NCBI RefSeq assembly: GCF_028389875.1
Contig: NC_084668.1
Coordinates: 16,635,993 to 16,699,992, forward strand
Length of the DNA stretch: 64,000 nucleotides
Direction of reading: 5' to 3'
From: Rhea pennata
Lineage: Eukaryota > Chordata > Aves > Rheiformes > Rheidae
Shown: positions 47,946 through 61,463 of the stretch, piece after piece
Position numbering within the stretch: position 1 is the first letter of the stretch
Layout: the number at the start of each line of letters is the position of its first letter
The notes under the pieces: generated by a model
Database searches by the model: none
The model's input: the letters and a program-made list of their open reading frames with translations, nothing else
Told to the model about the DNA's origin: nothing
Made by a program: the position numbers and the translations under genes

Positions 47946-50900
47946 ACTTCCTCACACTAGTGATGCTAATGATGCCTGGCTCTGGAGGAAAGGCAAAGGA
48001 GTGCTCCACTGCTGAGACATGACTAGATGGCAGAGTCGAAGGGCTATTTGCTTGCTTCATTCATTCCAGACTGATGTGGATTTGGTGGCCATCTAAGGAA
48101 TACCTGCATAATATTTTGCAACTGGGTAGTTCATTTCTCTGTCAAAAATGTTTCTGTGTTAGGAAATGCTCACTAATAGCTTCAGCTGCATACGAGTTGC
48201 CCCTGCCACCAGAAAGTTATGATTCTATGTGTAACTGAAATGTGAAGTCCTGGGGAAGATTGTCAGAAGCCTCTTTAAGGGAATTTATTAGGTGATGGAT
48301 ATCCTAGCCAAAGGTTACTTTCCCTCTTAAGGGTTGTCGTGGAAAGGAATCACACAGCTCAGCATTCCCATGAACCTGCCAGCAGACTACATCCATGAGG
48401 GGGAACGGAGTTGGTGTGATGAGCCGTGCTGGATTAAAGAACGTAGCTAGGTGTGCTGAGGAATTTGTGAAGCCTGTTCCTTGCTGACAGCTCAACATGA
48501 GTGAGGTGACTGCTATAACTGATCATCCTGCAGAACCAGAGTTCCTGGTCATTGCTTTGAAATCTTCCTTTCTTCTCCCTTCTCCTTTGCTGTGGGATGC
48601 ACTGCTCCATCATCGGGCTTGCAGCATTGCTGCCTTCTTAGGAACTGTTTCCTCTCTCTTCATTCTTCCTACACTTCAAAGCAAGCTCTTCTGTAACATC
48701 TCCAGGGTTTTCTCTTGCCTTTTTGGCTGCCTGGCAAGTGTGCTGAATGGGCTTCAATGATTTAGGGAGTGAGGGAAAGAAAGCAGGGAGAGAGAAGCTG
48801 TAGTGGCCTGCAAAGGCCGTTCAGAGGCATTCAAAAGGAGTCACTTCTCTGAGTGTAACATACTGGCCTATGCTTTATAATTATGTGTAGGCAATGGTTG
48901 ATAAACATATATAGGGAGGCATAAACTGTTCTGAGCAGAAGCTTTCCTGTGTGTCACTCTCAGCTGGGCAGAATGGTGCATGGATGTTATGTAGCTCTAA
49001 GAAGTGTGTGATAAAAAGTGCTTAAAGCACATGCTGGGCTTATTCACTTCTAGGTCCCTTTCTATCATCCCAGTGTTTAGGGACTTGACAGAGAGGGTGA
49101 ACTGGTAGGAAAAATGTAGCCTCTTCTACTTTAAATCCATTTTTCTCATTGTTTTGGGGAGAAGACTCGGGTCACATTTTTGTACATCTTGCGTAACTCT
49201 GCTGTCCAGTACAAATGGGATAATATCCGTGAAAAGCTACAGGCATGTTTGACTGCACAGCCATAGACTGCTTTGTGGGTCACGCAATTCAGGGCATTCT
49301 TAAGGGCTCATTGACCAGTCATTTAGTTCTGCCAGCTAACTTCATACAAAACTCTGAAATCATAGAGGAAGAAATTAGGCAGCCCTTGCCCAAGACAAGC
49401 CTCAGTGACCAGATAAAAAGGAACAATCCCCAATTAACACGTGGTACAGAGCCATCTGTGCTTATATATAACATACTGGATGTGAACCATCTGAGAAGAG
49501 GAGAGGCTGGTGTCAGCTTATTTTGAAATCTACTGCGATGGCAGGACAGCAGGAAAAATGCATAGGTCACGCAAGGCAGAACAAGGATGGCCAGTCCCAT
49601 GTGTTCTCTACTCCAGTATTTCCTACTGGCTAGCTAAAGCATGTCTGGCATTTCAAACTGATCTGGTGGCAGGCAGGACGAGGCAAAACAGAGAAGGTGG
49701 TAGGAAAGGAGGTAGTAGGGATTTTTAGGAGGTATATTGATTTAGTCCTGATTGTGGCCAGGACATTTGTTCAGCTGAGAACTGAAAAAGCTGTCATATT
49801 TGTCACAAAGCAGGTGAACATGACAGGAGAGTGGAGATTAGGAAGTCTATTGAAAGTATGGAAGGTAGTAACTGTTGGGGTAACATCCTGGAAGGTGCAG
49901 GTGGGGGTAATCTCCATTGTGAGCAGTATTCCTGCAGTTCTGTGTTCCTCTTTTCCTACTTCTTGGATTCATCTCAGGGAAAACCTGGCCAAAGGAGATT
50001 TGACTTCTGTTTTGAATAAGGGTGGGTGTAACACTTGCTTTATTTAAACTGGTCCATGTTTTGCATGATCTCTTCTTTTAGCAGTGTTTCCACATTGCTA
50101 ATCACAGGAATTTTTGTTGTTGTTCTTGATGTTGCATGGGTCTGAACTTTTTTTACTTTTCCCAGAGGGAGAAATAAATGCATACTATTACATCGACAAA
50201 GACGTGAGGTTTACACTGCATCCAGATATGCCTGGTAGAGAGTTGTTTTGTGTATTATGTTTCCGTCTTACATTATCTGTCAGGCTTTGACACTATTGCT
50301 GCAGAGCAGAGCTCCTTAACAAGCTGCACTCTTTGACAAAGGGACGGGGAGAAAGAGTGTCAACCTTGGGACACAGTGGTTTCCTGCATCAAGTGCTGTG
50401 TAATTGCATGAGATGGTCCATATGTTCTGACACTTTTTATTTACAGAAGTGCCAGAAGTTTAGGCCAATTCCAGCCATCTTTGCACATACTGACCTCATG
50501 GTGTTGGCTCTGAAATCTTCCTTCTAGCATTCAGATCTCTTGCTGCCAGAGGTCACACTCAGGCCTGGGCTATAATACAATGCTCTCATGTTTTTCAGAG
50601 ACTGGATCTAACAGTGGAGGTGGCTGAATCCTGGGGACAAATGTCCAGTTGTGCACAGAAACACTGTTGTGCTGATATGATAATCCCATTTTGTGCAACT
50701 GAGCTGCTGGCAGGCAGTTGTGTTTAGCTGCATGTGGTGCAACAGTGTGCTTTATGGGACTGCAGCGCAGAATGTGCAAAGCTGGGGGAGGTTTGATTCT
50801 CTTACTGAGTGCAGTGCCTGGGATTAAGGCCCATAAAGTGACTAAAGGATGTTACCTCTCTTTAGCATGAGATACTCAGCTATTCAGGAAAGGTAGAAAC

Positions 50901-53900
50901 TGCCAACTTTGCCATTTTACTAGGCTGCCTGTAGTCCTTCAGCTGGCTGTTAGCTCTTAAATTCATGTTGCTCTTCAAACTTAGATGTTTTAATTTTCTC
51001 AGGAGACCCAGCATCAGCTGCTTTATTGTAACCCAGACTTGCTGTGAATAATTCATTTTGTCTTGCTGTAATCAGTAATAATGAAACAATACTTCCATCC
51101 ATCAGAAGGCCTTGATGCAAGAGGCAGACGCTCCTCAGTGCAGTTATGGTAGCCTAATGATGGAGGACTTGGTGTCTGAGGACGTATGACAAACCATGAG
51201 ACTGGAAGTGCTCCTGGATTTTGGTGGTACCAGAGTCCAGGGTGCCAGAAGTAGCATGTGAATGTAGAAAATGAGAAGCTGATAGCTCTGTACCAAAGTC
51301 TTGAAAGGAAATGAGCCAGGGCTCCTGCCTAAGACAATTTCAAATGGAGATTTCTAGCTGTACAGGGGCTGACTATCCCCAGATTGTTAGTCCTTTTTTG
51401 ATACCCCACTCTGATGTCCATTTTCTGTTGGATTTCTCTACTAGGCTTAAGCTTGATAGATTGTCCCAGACGTGCAGAGCTGAGTGATTCGGCAGCATGT
51501 GGTTCATATTTTTTAAGAGATGAGATTTGTAAGTTATTATAAACAGAATGGCCTAGCCAAATCTGGCAGCCTGAATGAGCTATCTGCATCTCTAGATGTG
51601 TAGGAGAGGCCATCCTTCCCCCATGTTTATTTATAACACAAGGGAAAAGAGGGAAGCACAGTAAAGCTAAGTACCACGTAAGTTACCAGAGTGGCAGCTG
51701 ATTTGCATTTTATCTAGTTCACATCCAACAGCAAAACACAATTGTTTTCATGCACACTCTGGGTTTCCTACTACATGATCTTGGACACATGGACTAGGTG
51801 GACAATGAGTTTTGCTGAAGCTTATTACAAATAAGGAAGAAATGTGATGAGCCTCAAAGGAGGGTTTTGACTGCCATAAGTGTTTGTGAGAGGAAGTCTG
51901 TGTTATACAAGACTTGTATAAAAAGGAATTCTGATCCCAGCTCAAGAGGTATCTGTGCCCTTCCTGGGAGGTGGCTAGCTGAACAGGTCCATTAAGAGGA
52001 TGCTGAGAGATGGACAGGAAGGAGCTGGCTGAGGAGGAGACTCCTGAAGAAGGGATTGATTCTGAGATGAAGGATCAAGGAGTCAGAACAAGGACTGTTC
52101 ATTTTATTCTGGTGGCCTCACTTGGAAATACTCCTCTCATTGGTCATTTTAAATCTTGCTAATCAAATGTAAGGTTACTTTAATTCATCTTTTTATCATG
52201 TCTAGAGAAGCTGGCAAAGCACTATCTGTTGCTTTCATGAGGATAGAAAATCTGTCTCAACACTGAGACATATTTCTGGAGTGCCACCAGCCAAGTGTGG
52301 CAGTGGAAATCTCTGTTTCATTATCTACTTTTATCCCCTCTACAAAGAACACTCTGATATGAGCATATTGCATCCAGACCAAAGGATCTAGTGTCTCTGA
52401 TTATTGGTAGCCGGTGTGACTCTTAGCTGTTACACTGTCCCTATGGGTCTAACCACTCCTACTCATGACAGATTCATGGGCTGAGGCCTGGGCTCGGGAT
52501 CTTTTTGCTGGAACGGAGCCCTGAACCTCTCTCCAAAGAGCATCACTTAATCTTTTTCACCAATTGATTCAAAAAAAATCCTTGCATTTCCTTCCTCTGA
52601 GTTCTTGTGAGTGCTGTGATGTGCAGCTCACCAGCTGTCTATGTCACCTCTCTGAAATGGCTGCAGTAAGGATGCACCCTGCCTTCATTTTCTAGGTCCT
52701 AATGTCAAACCTACTGGAGAAGGGAAGCAAAGTCAATAGATAATGGGACCAGCATCTTACCACTGCCATGCGCCCAAGCACTTCAGGTGGAAAATGTACT
52801 ACAGGCTAACCCTAAGGCTGAAAATTCAGATTCAGGCTGCTCTTTCATGTCTCCCTCTCCTTCTTTCTCTTTTGACAGATAATACGGAGCAAAATCAGGA
52901 CTCACAAGTCTTATGTCAGGCCATACTGTCTCCTTTCAGCTGCCATTTCCAGAGTTAGTTTGTTAAGCGTATCTGTCTTGGTCAGATATGGAGGCACACC
53001 CATGTGCAGAAACGATACAACCAACAGACTGCACCTGGGACCATAACTAGTCACAGTTGGATGGGTTTCTGCTTTCAGACCAGCCTGCTCCAGCCAGCTA
53101 CATACATCCTCCAGGCAATTTTAATGTTCCTGGAAAGTCCTCCCCAAAACAATCACATCATCCAGATCAGCCGAACATGTGGCCCACTGAACAGCTGCCA
53201 AAATCAAATCCATGTGCCTTTCAGAGGTGCTAAGGGAATTGCAGAGACCAAAAGGCGTCACATTAAACTCAGAGAGTGAGACATGCTGTCTTTGGACAAA
53301 CTTCTAGATGAGTCTGCCCTTGGCAGAAACCACTGAGCCAGTTCAGAGAGGAACACCGTTCTGCAGCGCCCAAGGCTTCATCGGTGCAGGCCAGCTGCCT
53401 GGGGCAGCTCCTTTGCTTGCTTGATTTTCCTTTCTTCTTTGCTTTTAGGACTCATCTGGTCTAAAAAATGCTGGACAGTTGAGCCTTGTCCCCTAGAAGA
53501 CCACAAGCCTCCCTGAGACCACCCAGCAGAGGGGCAGGGTATGAGGGAGCCCCTCTCATGTTGAGTTTGGTTACCAGCACTTCTCTGTATTCTCTTAATA
53601 CAGTGCTGAGAACAATCAGACCCCCCTTGCTTTGGGTCCTAAAATAATGAATAACAGCAATATGTATCATCTGTTGAGGCAATCAGTCTCTCTTTTCTTT
53701 CCAGGAAACAAGTGCATGGATGAGCTCAGCCCCCACTAGCAATAAGAATGTTGAACCTGTGTGACAATAATCTGTTGAAGCCTTTCATTCCCTCACTGCC
53801 TTCCCTTTGCAGGACACCAACTGCTTTGCCATCACCAATGAGGAGAGTTTTTTTTGATAACCAAGGATATCAGAGACCCTCAAGGATATTTTGGAGGATG

Positions 53901-54624
53901 TGTCCATCTCCCACAAACAGCAAAACTAAACCCAGAATTTCCCTCGTTTTACCGAACAGACTTTTCCTTTCTGCCTCCTGGGAAATGTCCTGGTATGTTG
54001 TCATTGGAGGATTAAAAGAAACAAATTAAAAACACGTGACCTATGTCCTTGCAAAGAAATTACCTGATAAAAATCTTCTTCTGTCATTGGTTTGTCAGAC
54101 TTGCAAGCCAGAGGAATGTCAGCAAAGGAGAGAAAGGATGAGATGTCAAACCTCTATTCTCCCCCACAACCTCCCTTTCTACCTAACATCGGCCAACACA
54201 GGGCTGGATGCAGAAAAAATAGAGGCTGTGCATGCCAGATGGCTGATGGATAATGGCACCATTGTAAAAATTGGCCAGAGCAGTTCTGACAGCAGCCCTG
54301 ACACCCATCACAGCATGGGACAAGGGCTCAGGTGGCTTTCATTCATCTCCAGCTGTAAAGGGGGATATTTCTTCCAAGACCCCAAAGGCCTCATCCTGCC
54401 AGCTGCAAAGCTCTCTGCAAGTCTCCCAATTTAAGTGGGATTGGAGGGTTGCTTGGCATCTCTCAGGAACAAGCATTAATCCTTTTGGATTTGTTGTTGC
54501 TGGGCCTTGGGTGTCAGGAAGGGCATGGACCTGATTTTGCCAGGGAAGGCTATTGCAGAGAAAAACGGCTGACATACCTTCTGTAAGACCTTTTTCTGGG
54601 GCTGTCAGCCATGACACTCTTACC

Positions 54625-54645
54625 TTTTTTTTTTTTTTTTTTTTT
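54625..54645 (+). repeat. T21 homopolymer
   Basis: A run of 21 T in the upstream intergenic region. Confidence 0.88.
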
Positions 54646-55339
54646 CCCCTCATCTCTCCTGCTGATCTGTGTTTTTTTGGATTGTTGTCAAGGAAGATTT
54701 TCATATTGGTTTGAATTTATACCTCAGTGACTCAACACTGGGCTTAACCAGAAACTTAGTTGCCCTGAGGAGATATGGATGGAAGAAAGGATTGTGTGTG
54801 TGTTGGCAGGGGGCAGCTTCTTCCTCAATCTCAGCTATTCATACACATTTCAGTTAGAAAAGCCTGAAGAAAACTTTCTCACTTTCTCCTTACTCGTGCA
54901 GAGAAGAACCATGGCTTAGGCATCATGCTCCTACATGTTGAGCTGTCTCTTTCCTTAATACTTTGCAGGTTTTCTCCTGGTGTGTGTGAGGAAGTCTCAG
55001 AAAATAGCACTCCCAGCCTGTTTGTAACTCTGAAATGCGTCAGCTGATCACTATCTTGTCTCACATACCTGTCTAGTACAGAACATGTGTGGAGTATTAA
55101 CTCTGCAAAAAGGGAATAGAGCAGTGGAATATGCAGGCTAAAGAGCTGAGCTTTAACTCTTTCACTGCAACTGTTCCTGTTTCTTATATTTGCCATATGA
55201 ACATTACAGATGTACTGGTGTTGGAAGAAGTCTATGGCAGTGCTGGAATGCAGAGTGGACCATGAGGCTGTACTGGAACTGAACATGCACTCTTCTGCAG
55301 CAAGAAGAGAAGGGCATCACATGGAGCCAGTGGAAGGCT

Positions 55340-55648
55340 GGGTCAGGACCTACAAAAGGAGGTAGTTCCCTGTGCGACGGGCAGGATCTGTTGAACTCAT
55401 TGCCAGAGGATGTCATGGATGCAGAAAAGCTTGGATGGTTTTAAGGGGAGATTGGACAAGTTCATGAAAGAGAAAATCACTAGGAATTAATCAGAATGCA
55501 GGGACTAAGTATGTTGTGGCAGTGCAGGGGAAAAATATATACTGTTCTTACAGTATACTCCCGATATGTACTGTGCTTACTTTCCCCAGGCTGCTGGGCT
55601 AGATGGACGTGTGGTCAGACCTAGCTCAGCTGCTTTCATGCCCTTATG
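55340..55648 (+). mobile_element. CR1 LINE 3' end
   Basis: GAACTCATTGCCAGAGGATG, then GATGCAGAAAAGCTTGGATG, GAGATTGGACAAGTTCATGA, CTGGGCTAGATGGACGTGTG, GTCAGACC and CCCTTATG follow the conserved order of the amniote CR1 3' region, with its CTTATG-type tail. It is a truncated, diverged copy without a reverse-transcriptase frame. Confidence 0.8.
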
Positions 55649-58600
55649 CAATCTTTGGGCTCCCTGGACATGGCCTAGAATGGGCTAGAGACCCTAAATA
55701 TGCACTTCCTGCAACTGCTATGAATGTTCACAGAAGATCCCAAATACTTCCCACTTGGTTGTCATTACCTAATGAGGCCAGAAATGTTACTTGAGTGGGA
55801 GCTGAGATGTTTACACATTGTTGCTGGTCCACAAAACAGCACTGCCTAAATGCATTGGGGGAAGTTAGCATGTTAACCATGAGAGTTAGATGCTCTCCTT
55901 TGGTTTACCCCTGTGCAAATATTATATAATAAAGCCTACTTTTGGGCTGAAGACTGGATGGAACATGGTGACCATATTTGCTCCACATCCTTTCTGAATT
56001 TTCCTCCCACCAAACAATAGATGCGTTCATGCTTCAGCCACCTGCATCTAATCCAGAGCTTCCTGCTCCATGGTAAGTGTGGAGGAGGACACAAGTTAAT
56101 AAGCTTACCAGGGCTTATTAACTGGACCTGGTAATGCTGTGCAGAGGCACTGTGGGAATTGTCAACTGGTATGGGGAAAGCAGCCACAGGACATTGCAGG
56201 GGTTTTGGATGTTAATGGGAAGTGTGACCTGCCCCAAAGTTAGAAACAATGATCATATATGTAATCATTGCTGAGTAGTAGACACAAGATAACCTCCTGG
56301 TGGTACCCTCAGGTATACCCTGGCTGTTAGTTGGGCAGACGGAGTAGTTAGTACAAAAGGATATCCTTTTAGTACTTGCAGTGTTTTTGGCATTTTTGAG
56401 TATTTTTGCTCTATTCTTTAAGCCTTATTAAAGTTTAACTCTGAAATCACCGAGAAGTCAAGAGGCCAAAGTCCTCTTCTCGTCTGCTCAGAGAGAGCAG
56501 GCTGGTATTTCTGCTCCCACAGTGGAGCTTTTCTGTTTCCTTGCTCTAGAGTAAACCCACAAGGCTGAATATTACGCAACACATTTGGCAAATAAAACTG
56601 CGGTGGGATTGTGGCTTTGCAACCAGATGAAGTGACAGGGTGGGAAAGTACACAGAACTCCCACCAAGAGCAAAAGGGACAGATGTAGGAGGGACAGAAG
56701 CCTGCCATTGTGGTAGCATAAAACAAGAAGATCCACCAGCCCTATGTTAGGCTTCAAGGAGGGAAACACCACATTATGGAACAGGGAAATCCCACTGCTC
56801 TCTTGGAGGGGTCTGGCACAGCTTTACCAAGATAGCGACCAAGCAAGTTCCAGAAGCAAGATAAAATACTAAGAAGAATGGAGCTGCTGCTGGGTTGTTG
56901 CGGTTGTCATCTGGGACTTCCAAGGTGATTTCCTTAGGATTCAGTCCTCTCTCTCTCCCTCTCTTTTTTATTTTTATTTATTTTTTTGAGGTCTTCAGAT
57001 TTCATGACTCAAAGTGGAGGAATATCACTATGAAGTGTAAAACAAGAGGAGGAAAATCAATTATTTAGGCTTATCAAAATGGGAAATGGAAGAAGGTGAA
57101 TGTAGGAAGTAAAGGCTGTAACACCTCCTAGCAACAAGGTCTGCTTGTCCAGGAAAGGAGCATGTGATTAATGACATATAAGTGTTGTGTGCCTGATGGC
57201 ATACAATCTCAGATAAAACAGAATTAAGGGAGGCCACAGTGGGCCCTTCCTTTTTCATACACACAAATGCAAACCCATGCACATGCACATGCAGTTCTTG
57301 CCCCTAGAAAAATGGGAAAAGGTTGTAAGTACAAAGCTGTTTTAAATGAATGAATTAATCCAGGGAGTCCTATGGCTGATGTTATATGGGAAGTCAGTCT
57401 CAAGGTGAGTCTGAACTCACCTTATTTCAAGCTGTCTAATGTTTAGGCATTTACACAGCAGGCTGTATGGATATCAGTTTAGGCAATGGAGAAAGATGGG
57501 ATATTTATTCCTATCTGTCCCAGATACGGAAGGTATTCCTGTTTGGAAGTAGCTACTTTTCTTCATTAACTAAACGCTCTGGGCAGTTGCTTAGTTTAGT
57601 CACCTAACTTTTAAATGTCTAAAGCTAGTAGGAGGAACTTCAGTCTAAATAAGAAAAATAAGTCCTTCCTGTTTTCACCATCTGTCTTATTGCATAAACA
57701 TCCTCCTGCACTCCATTTAGGAAGATGCAAAAGCTGTTTTCCCCATGCAGGTAACAATAAGGAGGAATACTTGATGTGACTGCAGAAGACCCCAAGGCCT
57801 TTATGCTATATTGTAGACAAAAACTTAACCAATGCAGGCTATTTTCTTCTTTCCATTTCAACTAACAGAAGAAAAATATATTTCCAAGAATTCTATTTTT
57901 TAATGTAAAAGTGTCAGTAATTTTTGTGGAGATGGCACAGCCTTTTATGAAGCTGAGATTTGAAAGACAACTTTCCTATACAAAGTTCTCACCGCAAACA
58001 ATTTTTGTGTAATTTCTACAGTGTGCGTTAGGCTCTTCTGGATATAAATCCCCCTTTTTTTGCTGAAGTAATGCTTCTCATCTCATATTAATGATTGGGA
58101 GCACTGTGGGGTCTGGAGCAATTGAGGACTATTAGTTTGCTTAATTTAGCCCAGATAGATAGAGCTTGATTCATAGATCTAGAATGCTCTTCAAGGAAGG
58201 GCAGACAGTCACCCCCAGGTTACAGAGACTGGAGCCAATTTCACAGAAGCAAGAAGAGACTCTGGTGTGAGGAAACTAAAACTCGCAAGAATGAAGGTAG
58301 GATGAGTCAGTCGCCAATCTGGGACTGAGATTCACAACTGTTGCTTTGTTGTCCAGTGAGCCCTGCTGCAGTTAGTGGGGCAGTCCTGTCAGCTGGCTGT
58401 TGTTCAAAATAGGGTTTTGACTCAGCAGCATCCTGGGGCAAGTGCCAAAATTTAAAACTTATGAGTAGTTCCAGAAGTTCCCGTGAAGATGTTACTAGAA
58501 CAACTCAATGTATTTCAGACTGGGAATGTACTTCAGAGTAGGCAACTGGATGAACAATGGAAAGAGGTAAAAGTCTCTTATCCTGAGAGTATGATGAAGT

Positions 58601-60807
58601 CATCAGGGATTGCCACATACCAATCATAGTTTTATATTCCTTTCTTATATTTTAATTACCAATAATCTAAATCAGAGGGCTTCTTTTTAAGTGTTTTCTG
58701 TGTGGAAGTCTTCCTATATCTCTCCAGATCTTTTCTTTTTATATTGTATGTTTTCTAGGAGCAGGTGATTCAAACCATGATTGAGGTCTAGGGGTAACAC
58801 TGCATACGCAGTGGCATTTTGGCACTTTCAGTCATGTTTCCTAGCCTCTTCTTAATAGAGTAATGTAGTCTCTGCTGGCCACCAAGACCTTGAGGCTACA
58901 AAGTAATTTGGCACAAGATACAGGGAGCAACTCTGAATTTCCCCTTAGAGGTGTTCTTTTCTCAACACACCTAATTCCTGTCTTACTGAGAATCCAGTTT
59001 GGTTTCGGTGAACTCCGCAAAACTTTTTACAGTTTCCTTGGGGATTTACATATATAATATACAAAAAAAATGACTATTGCTGGGGCTGAAGGTGGCACAC
59101 AACAACACAACTTAAGTATATCTGGTGCAGAAAGAAGGATACTCTGTCAATCTCAAACCACAAAAGGAATTCAGGGAGAAGAATGCAATTTCTCTCCAGT
59201 AGCTCAGTCAGAAAACCAAGGCTAATGAACTTGTTTCCTGCTAAGTGTAGCCTGGAATCCTGAACTGCTATGGATTGACAAGACCTTTGCTTAATTCCTC
59301 TGTCTTTAAGGGCCATCAGACAGAGGCTGGTTGTTTACTTCCCATCACTTAATGAAGAATAGAGAAGAAAAAGGGGTATTTTATCATGTTCACTGCACTT
59401 TCCAGCACCTCATCTTTGTCACTGGCTGAACCTCTCCAGTTCTGGTTAGCCAAAGGAATTCAAGAAGACTGAATCTTCCAGTAGGATATTTGAACGATGT
59501 TAGGCCCCACTTATGGAGGAATCTCCTTGGGATTTTCTCTTCTGGCAGATGTGGATGTGATAAGCTCACAGCTGGAATCCCGTTGGGAAAACAAAGGCAA
59601 AATGAAGGCTCCTAATTGTCTTCTACTGCAGAGCAGTTAAGCTTAGAAGAGATCCATTACTTTACATAGGGTTGGGGAGAGCTCTGGAGATGTGGAGCAG
59701 CCTTTTTTCCAGCACCTAGGTTTTATAGAGATACGTACAAGTCTTTCAGGAACACTGCTCTGACTGAGGCAGATTAAATGATGGTATCTGTGAGGAGCTG
59801 TGATGAGGTATCATCAGGGACAGAAGATACTAATGTACAGTGTTTTAAACATGACCAATCTATCTGACATAAGACAGAAAGCATCATTCACACTCACATG
59901 CATCCAATTGGCAAAGCCTGACAGTACCCACAGAACAGCCCATGTAGCTGGGTCCTTTCTCAACTACCAAAAACATACCAAGACATACCATTTCTTCTAT
60001 TAGCTTGAAAACACATGAGTATCCTGAACCTGTGGCAATCCCTTGCATTGCCTGGGGAAGCTCTTGGCTTTCCAGTAGAAAAGCAGTTAAACCAGTAATG
60101 GGGGATTGGGTGTATCAAGTGTTTATTAGCCTCTCATCTGTAGGCCAGACAGGAATATCTCATAGTGACAGTCTTGCAGCAGCATCAGTCCATCTGTAGA
60201 ACTGTCTAGTTGAGCCTAGATATGTGATGGACTTGGCAAGAAGCAAGAAAGAAACAAGGATAGTAGGGAGACACAAAGAAGTAAGATGGGTGGAAAAGAA
60301 TATATGGTGAGGAATTTATATTCCTCTAAGTGTTCTCTTCTAAGTCTGTTCCTGTAAGTCCTGCAAGACATTTCTATAAAACTGCTTAAATACTACAGAA
60401 CTATTATCATTAAATTTCTTCATCAAAGTCCTTTACTTTCAAACTGATAAACTAATTAGAAAGATGCATTTTACTACTCCCTCGACCTTGCTATTGAATT
60501 AAAATAATTTTTTCAGCTGGTGTGGCCAAAGGCTGAGGAGGAATCCAATCACGTGTTTGTAAGGAAAAGCATTAGTGCATGGTATAGTCAACTATATCAC
60601 TGGAGAGACAAGATTTTGACTGGTGAAGCGAGGAGAGAGGAAATAAACAGCAAAGTCAGTTTGCTTTAGTTCTATTTATTTTTCTCTTTGGCTTTGGGCA
60701 GTGCTGAACTTCCTGCCCTCTGGAATGCTGCCAGCCTGAACCATGCAGACAATCTAGTATGCAAGCAAATTGCAGCCCAATCAGATTGTATCTTGTAGTC
60801 AAGTCTG

Positions 60808-60945
60808 ACTTTCTTTTTCTTTTTTTTCCTTTCTTTCTTTTCTTTCTTTCTTTATCTCCTTTCTTTCTTGCTTGCTTATTTGCTTGCTTGCTTTCTTTTT
60901 CTCTTGCTCTTTCTTTCTTGCTTTCTCCTTCTCTGCTGTCTCCAG
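60808..60945 (+). repeat. (CTTT)n / CTTG-rich polypyrimidine tract
   Basis: About 140 bp of CTTT, CTTG and TCTT repeats form a long homopyrimidine-biased stretch. The open frame across it (leucine, phenylalanine and serine rich) is an artefact of the repeat. Confidence 0.88.
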
Positions 60946-61328
60946 CACCTGTCTTTGCAATAAATTAGTGGTCCAGCCACCTTCAATTCATCCCAGAGGG
61001 AAAGAATTGGATGGTTACAGTATGATGACAATCCCACCACCAACTGCTAAACTCATAAAATATGCTCTCATTAAAGTCTCTTGGTTTTTATTGTGGAAAC
61101 CAATACATCACACCCAGCCATGGGGCCTAAGTGCATTTTCATTTCTACTAAAAAAGAACTGGCCATGACAATATATGATCATTATATTCTCAACATGCTT
61201 CATGATCTTTTAGTGGCAGTGATGTTTACAACAGCTCATGAAATCACTGACAGCTGTAAATACCTCACAACAGTCCTCAATCATTTCTTGTCATTTAAAC
61301 AATGATTCGAAATCTGAGAGATACTTAG

Positions 61329-61463
61329 ATCATAGAATCATAAGATTGGAAGGGATCTCTGGAGGTCATCTAGTCCAACCCTCTGCGTAGCCCCATATAG
61401 GGGTTGAACCTACGACCTTAGCATTAGCAGCATCATGCTCTAGCCAACCGAGCTAAACCATCC
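61329..61463 (-). mobile_element. tRNA-Ile-derived SINE with CR1 tail (TguSINE1-like)
   Basis: Read on the minus strand, a tRNA-Ile-like head (61463-61388) has TAGCTCGGTTGG for the D arm, GCTAATGCTAAGGTC around an AAT anticodon, and GTAGGTTCAACCCC for the T arm. It is fused to a CR1 tail (61385-61329) reading TTGGACTAGATGACC, then CCAGAGATCCCTTCC, and ending in ATTCTATGAT repeats. The box B-like T arm shows that this is a retroposon and not a functional tRNA gene. Such tRNA-Ile/CR1 chimaeras (TguSINE1) are described from passerine birds. Confidence 0.8.

Noticed and set aside
49340..49420. MIR-like segment (GAAGAAATTAGGCAGCCC, TTGCCCAAGACAAG)
   Set aside because: Only short words agree with MIR and the spacing is off, so it is too weak to annotate.
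53004..54434. Successive + strand frames of 91, 93 and 132 codons
   Set aside because: They lie in different frames, some without ATG starts, and show no recognised motif. I could not assign them to a pseudogene or retroelement.
60759..61168. Hydrophobic open frames across the CT-rich tract
   Set aside because: The hydrophobic residues come from TTT, CTT and TTC codons of the microsatellite. There is no conserved domain and no gene context.
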